Origin: Isoetes taiwanensis
Taxonomy: Eukaryota; Streptophyta; Lycopodiopsida; Isoetales; Isoetaceae
DNA length: 64,000 nucleotides
Direction of reading: 5' to 3'
Assembly (NCBI GenBank): GCA_021234155.1
Contig: JAJEKV010000026.1
Coordinates: 16,974,283 to 17,038,282, forward strand
Part shown: in pieces, positions 59,551-64,000 of the stretch
How positions within the stretch are numbered: position 1 is the first letter of the stretch
Layout of the letters: every line of letters begins with the position of its first letter
Notes under the pieces: model-generated
What the model saw: only the letters and a program-made list of their open reading frames with translations
Databases searched by the model: none
Told to the model about the DNA's origin: nothing
Translations under genes and position numbers: made by a program

Positions 59551-60660
59551 GGCCCTTTTTCCATGGCAACCTTGTCTTAAATTTTTTGGAGTCTGATTGG
59601 TCCACCTAAGAAAATAAGACCCGATGGCTTTTCCACGGATACTTTTGGGACATGTTGCAATTGCATTCCGTACAGTTTTGATGTCGCATTTTCTTCCGGG
59701 GGAAACTCCCCGCCACAATTTGCGACTGCAAAATGCAGCCAATCAGATTCTTCTGTTGCCGCATATGAAGGACGTCTCAAAAAAAAAGAATTTTTAGTTG
59801 CAGAAGCGGAGCGCCAAGAACAGAAGCGGAGCACAGAAGCGGAGTGTCATCTGGATTTCGATCTGGGTATTTCCGAACAGAGATCTGGGTATTCCGAACA
59901 GGAATCTGGGTATTTCGATCTGGGTTACAGAGATTACCGTTACAGAGATTACTTTGACGGATCCTGATTCTTACCGTAGAAATTTGGACAGAACTTCTTC
60001 AGGTGATGGGTATTCTTCATTTAGCCAGAGATCTGACTCAAATGTAGAACCCTCTTCTCCTTCTTTTGAAGATGACGATGCTGATCCTTCTAACAGATCC
60101 GGCAAAAGAAGACAGATTCCAGCTAACAGATCCTTCTAACAGAAGACACCCTTAAAAATTCCAAAGATTAGATCTGTCCAACAGTTCTGGCCAGAAATTA
60201 CATGGGTGGTTCTGCAGACTTTGGTTCTTTGTGTACCGAGATTTGAACTCGGGCTGCACGAAGACTTCTGCAGAATTGAACAGTTCTCCAAATTGTAATT
60301 CTGATAGAAAGATTAACGGTTCTGAAAATTCTGGATTTTCTTTCTACAACCAAGGTTCTTCAATCCCGAATCCATTTTCCTCAGATTCACATCCAGGTTT
60401 GTCTGATTTCTCCACAGAGATCTTAGTGTTCTTGTTGTTCTTCTACAGAGATCTTAGCGTTTTTGCTGTTCTTCCTTTTGATGGAGTGCAGTGGAAAAGC
60501 AGAAAATATAAGAGTTGTCTTATATAAAGGACATGTCGCATAAATATTATAGTGGGAAATCTCTTTATCTAAGACATGACGTGGAGATGACATGGAGTCT
60601 TATATGCTGTCTTATTGCATTGGGACAGCCATATTTTATTCTTGCCGTGGAAAAAGGGCC
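59551..60660. mobile_element. PIF/Harbinger-like non-autonomous element
   Basis: GGCCCTTTTTCCATGGCAA at the left and the inverted GGCCCTTTTTCCACGGCAA at the right differ at one of 19 positions. TTA flanks both ends (59548-59550 and 60661-60663), the target duplication typical of PIF/Harbinger. The element is 1,110 bp and has no transposase motif. Inside, 59798-60139 and 60231-60527 hold open frames of low complexity, the first with repeats of ATCTGGGTATT; these may be captured or spurious. Confidence 0.85.
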
Positions 60661-60663
60661 TTA

Positions 60664-61399
60664 GGCCAAATTTGGTGCAACCGCTAACCCCATCATAATC
60701 GCTATTTTTTAACAAAATTATAAAACAAGGGCCGTCCAATAGAACCATTGAGTTCCAACAAAAAGTTGGGGCTGCACAGGTGGCAGCGGAGCAAGACCCG
60801 GCACGCAGAGAGAAGCGAGCGACCATGGCAAGCGAAGCAAAGAGAGAAGCGAGCACTGGCAGAGCAATGTGATTGAACCCTCATTCAAATTGGCAGAGCA
60901 ATGTCATTGAAACCCTGATGCAAATCCTGAATTCAACCATTCTAATTTTAATCCAGATTCAAACTGGTATTGTACAACCAAGCAAAGAAAACATCAAATG
61001 CCACAGTTTTCCTTCCAAGTTATTAATTCTGTCTGCCTCTGGTAGAAGCAAAGCCTCAACAGCTCCTTTTTTTCCACAATTAACTCTCGCAAAAACTAAG
61101 CAGAAGGTTAAAAATGTGGATTGCGCACTGGATTTGGAGTAATCATATAAATTTATGATTTTCATTGTGTTCAGGTTGAATTGTACGTTGTTTTTAAGAA
61201 GGAACTTCCTAATATGAATATGTCCCAACAGGCTTTTGGGAAAGTGAAGCCAAGCTATATAAGAAAACTTAAAAAACAGGGAGGTTTGTTGTTGCCAATA
61301 CCACTGCATCTAAAATTTCGCGCGGCAGACCATCAACAATATAAGGACTGATCCTTATGCTTGCCAGTTCTGATCCTGAGCTTTTGCAACAATATCTCA
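60664..61399. other. Gene-free stretch
   Basis: No supported gene. Short repeats (AAGCGAGC, GGCAGAGCAATGT twice, near 60859 and 60890) are visible. Nothing else recognised. Confidence 0.5.
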
Positions 61400-61990
61400 A
61401 TGGTTGTTTTTCTCAAAAGATGGGGCCGCAGATTACTTTGGCCCAAGTGGCGGTCATTACCATGCACACATAAATCCCACCTTGGCACGGGGCCCCAAGC
61501 TTATTTGCTTGCTTCATTGTCGAAAAACAAGCTTGTAGCTATTGCATCAATTCGCACGGGGTCCCACAGTCTGGGATTGAGACGGTAGATGGGAGCGGCC
61601 GCAATTGCCGCGAGACTATGTGCTATGTTGCCCGATTCTGAGTTATTGAAGATGAAAGCCATACTCTTCTGAGTTGCCCTGCTTTTGAGATAGTCTGGAA
61701 TCATTTTTTGACATTAGCATTCCATTCCACGCTTCCACAACTTCTCAGAGCACCATATGTGCATGACTTGGCATTATACATACTTGAGGTTCTAGATAAA
61801 CGTCAGCAATTCGAGCCCCTCGGTAGTCATTATCTCCGCTTGTCTAGTATCATCATTCTTGCAAAGGTTTTCCCTTGAAAACCTTTCGGCGGCGTTTTTT
61901 AATCCTAGTAGTAATGATTGTACTAGCCCATTGTATGGGTCCCATGATCTATTGGTCTCCGTGGACGTTAAAAAAACTATTCTATTATAG
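61400..61990 (+). mobile_element. LINE copy C, 5'-truncated
   Basis: Decayed end of ORF2 (IASIRTGSHSLGLRR near 61540, with several stops), then a 3' UTR at 61870-61975 with CGGCG, GTATGGGTCCCATG and GTCTCCGTGGACGTTAAAA, matching copies A and B. The tail is short (AACTATTCTATTATAG). Confidence 0.8.
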
Positions 61991-61994
61991 GAAT

Positions 61995-62171
61995 TGTAAC
62001 TGTAAGTGTAAAGTTTGTGGACTAGGCACGATCTGCATGGCTAAGGAGAACAACATCAAATCAACAAGTGGTTACTGGAGAATGGTGGTATGCCAAAAGG
62101 ATGAGAGTGATGAGTGGCATAAGCATGCGTGTCTAATGCAGACTTGTATAAAGTGTGGTTTAAAGAATTGA
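61995..62171 (+). CDS. Cys-rich exon-like fragment, unknown
   Basis: The frame reads CNCKCKVCGLGTICMAKENN, then KHACLMQTCIKCGLKN and stop. The paired CxxC motifs suggest a zinc ribbon. No start or splice border is certain and I do not recognise the family. It could be a fragment of a transposon protein. Confidence 0.3.
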   Translation, partial: CNCKCKVCGLGTICMAKENNIKSTSGYWRMVVCQKDESDEWHKHACLMQTCIKCGLKN

Positions 62172-62479
62172 GTACATGGTTTTCTTTGTTTCAAACTTGT
62201 AGTTTTGCTTTCTATTTGATATATTTGATATAAATTGCAGACTGCCAGCATGTCTCAAATTAGATTGCAAAGTGCATTTAGTATCAATAAGTATGATTAT
62301 GAAATATGATTTCCATATGATGAACTAATCAATTGATCTAAACATCGTAGCAAGAAGTCCAAAGGAAGAATACATTGAAGTCATCTAAGACACCTGCAAA
62401 TGTTACAAGCTTGGCCTACAAATCGGAATTCAGGATCTTCAAACAATAACTAAAAATTTAGCAAGGCACAAAGAACACC

Positions 62480-63260
62480 TCTTTCCTCAATTGTAAGGTC
62501 GGGCCAAAGACGCGAAAAGTCATAGATGGTGAGCGGGTCGTCCATGGAACCAGATGCCTTGCTTTGACATAGTTCAGGTAGCCCGTGGGCTGAGGATAAT
62601 TCTAGCTGATGCGAGCAGCCAAAAGGGCAGATTGTTCGACCTGTTGAAGTTGATTTCTTAGATCCTGAATTTGATTATCCTTCTCGTCAACAATGCTCCT
62701 GACGTCTTTGATCTTCCTTTGAGCATGAGTATCATGAGAAGGGGAAGCACCCATAGAGGAGATCTTGAGCTGAAGACAAGCAATTTCATGTCACATATGA
62801 CTTTCTGCTTCATAGATTTTGCAAAACTTCCAAGGACTTGGTATGGATTTGGGCAGCAGTCAACATGCCCTCAAGTTCGGTGCTGCGAAGTTGACACTGA
62901 GTTGTAGCATGTTGTTGAGCACGAAATTCATCTTTAAGACCCCTGTAGAGTGCCAAGATATCTGCAAGAGTCTGCTCCTTTGCATTGAATTGGGTCATGA
63001 TGGTGTCTACTTGAGACTGGAGAGGAGCGTGGAGGGCTTCAAGATTTATCTTGGCCTCCTATTCCTTCCTTAGTTTCTCATGGGTGGCCAAAAGGTCACC
63101 ACGTTTCTGTTGAAGTTGGTCCTCAAGAACGGATTTCTGAGCGTGAACAGCCTGGAGTTCTTGCTTTAATGTATCAGAGGAATCAAGATGGCTCTTGATA
63201 CCATTCATGAGCTTCTCCTGTGATTCTTGAAGCTGCAAAATACAACTTACAACATGTTGC
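62480..63260 (-). pseudogene. Decayed coiled-coil gene
   Basis: After a TTTTGCAG acceptor (about 63233) the minus strand reads LQESQEKLMNGIKSHLDSSD, LEDQLQQKRGDLLATHEKLR, a stop at about 63063, then MTQFNAKEQTLADILALYRG and LRSTELEGMLTAAQIHTKSL. After a frame change near 62800 it reads QRKIKDVRSIVDEKDNQIQD and LRNQLQQVEQSALLAARIS. Nearly all of it is heptad-type coiled coil. Two stops and a frameshift mark it as broken. No specific family can be named. Confidence 0.6.
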
Positions 63261-64000
63261 TCATATTTGTATAATGCCTGCCTGGAAGGCTGAGGAGCGT
63301 GATAATGAACAATACAAGGTGTCGAGGCCTGAGAGAGCTTATGGTCTGCCCTTGTCAGAGTGCCACATTAAAAAACTGAAAAGTTTTTGAGAAGTGTCTT
63401 GAATTTAGTATCAGGACAACTTTGATCCTTACATGTATGTGAATTTTAAGAATAATGCAGATTCCTGCATCAGAATCCTTCATGCCTGACATAAATGACG
63501 GTGATTACCTGTTGAAGACTGTGCTACCTTACTTGGAGAAGCTAGTTCTATAAGTCAACATAATTGCTTATGCACAAAAGTCTATGCATTTTCAAAATTA
63601 GTATAATGGAAAGAGTAAAAAAGTGTTGGAGATATTGAAGACCATGGACTTGTCCTAACCTGTTGTATGTTTTTTAATATTAGATTCCTTTTTATTATAA
63701 TTTGGCATTTATCAACACCATAAATATTTAAAGAACTTTATAATTCTTTGATATGCAGTTTTTGCTATAATGGGCTCAAATATCCCCGCATGCATTTCTC
63801 CCAAAAGTGAAAGCCGTTTATATACAAATGGTCTCGAGAATGTGTAGTGTGATGACCTCATGACTAATGATAATAATAATAATAATATTAAATCAAGCTT
63901 CGTGAGACCCAAAAGGTCATGAAGCTAAATGTACATCCACTGATTTCAAACTTTGCAGTATTAGTTCACGATGGGTTTCTATTTTTAACATGAAAGTACC
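63261..64000. other. Gene-free stretch to the window end
   Basis: No supported gene; upstream exons of the coiled-coil gene could lie here. An (AAT)n microsatellite is at 63869-63889. Confidence 0.5.

Overview
The window is nuclear DNA of a land plant. It has spliced plant genes (a UDP-glycosyltransferase, PCNA and a CHORD protein), plant-type Ty1/copia and chromodomain Ty3/gypsy elements, a Helitron end, Harbinger-type and other inverted-repeat elements, and several LINEs. Heavy nested insertion and the kinds of elements suggest a seed-free plant such as a fern, but that is a guess from content. Only three genes look fully intact, all on the minus strand: the UGT (29224-30799), PCNA (46770-47810) and a CHORD-domain gene (57941-59126). 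Almost everything else is mobile or decayed.

Layout. 1-3234: 5' part of a minus-strand copia element with a candidate LTR. 3575-4020: small broken plant gene. 7087-7114: Helitron 3' end. 8288-17840: left copy of an unusual Ty3/gypsy family (partial LTR, primer-binding site, long-tailed histone H3-like gene, three 200-bp-spaced GC-rich hairpin boxes, TATA box, about 600-residue unknown 'MAP' ORF), split by two LINE insertions. 17841-25835: 8-kb element with inverted ends and two divergent decayed genes, an adenine/cytosine-N4 type DNA methyltransferase (minus) and a GHTH-x-x-ID protein of the DUF7869 type (plus). About 30 copies of the 16-bp palindrome GGTATAAATTTATACC lie between them and in the methyltransferase introns. 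28655-31632: the UGT gene framed by foldback repeats. 32220-33061: coiled-coil ORF. 36907-39614: unknown gene broken by a LINE. 40238-42345: second LINE of the same family. 46770-47810: PCNA. 48436-56110: inverted right copy of the chromovirus. It supplies what the left copy lacks (gag remnant, RNase H, integrase, chromodomain, polypurine tract, 5' part of the LTR) and again has the boxes, the MAP ORF and an H3 histone fold. 57941-59126: CHORD gene. 59551-60660: Harbinger-like element. 61400-61990: third LINE copy. 62480-63260: decayed coiled-coil gene.

Main result. The two inverted copies show the same order: LTR - PBS - H3-like gene - hairpin boxes - TATA - MAP ORF - gag - pol with chromodomain - PPT - LTR. 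This implies a chromovirus family that carries its own histone H3 variant plus a second unknown protein upstream of gag. The H3 tail keeps the residues around K4 and K9, while its integrase carries a chromodomain, the kind of domain that reads H3 tails. The second notable system is the 8-kb element that pairs a DNA methyltransferase with a putative transposase-like protein and a dense palindrome array. Both systems are represented here only by decayed copies, so function is inferred from architecture.
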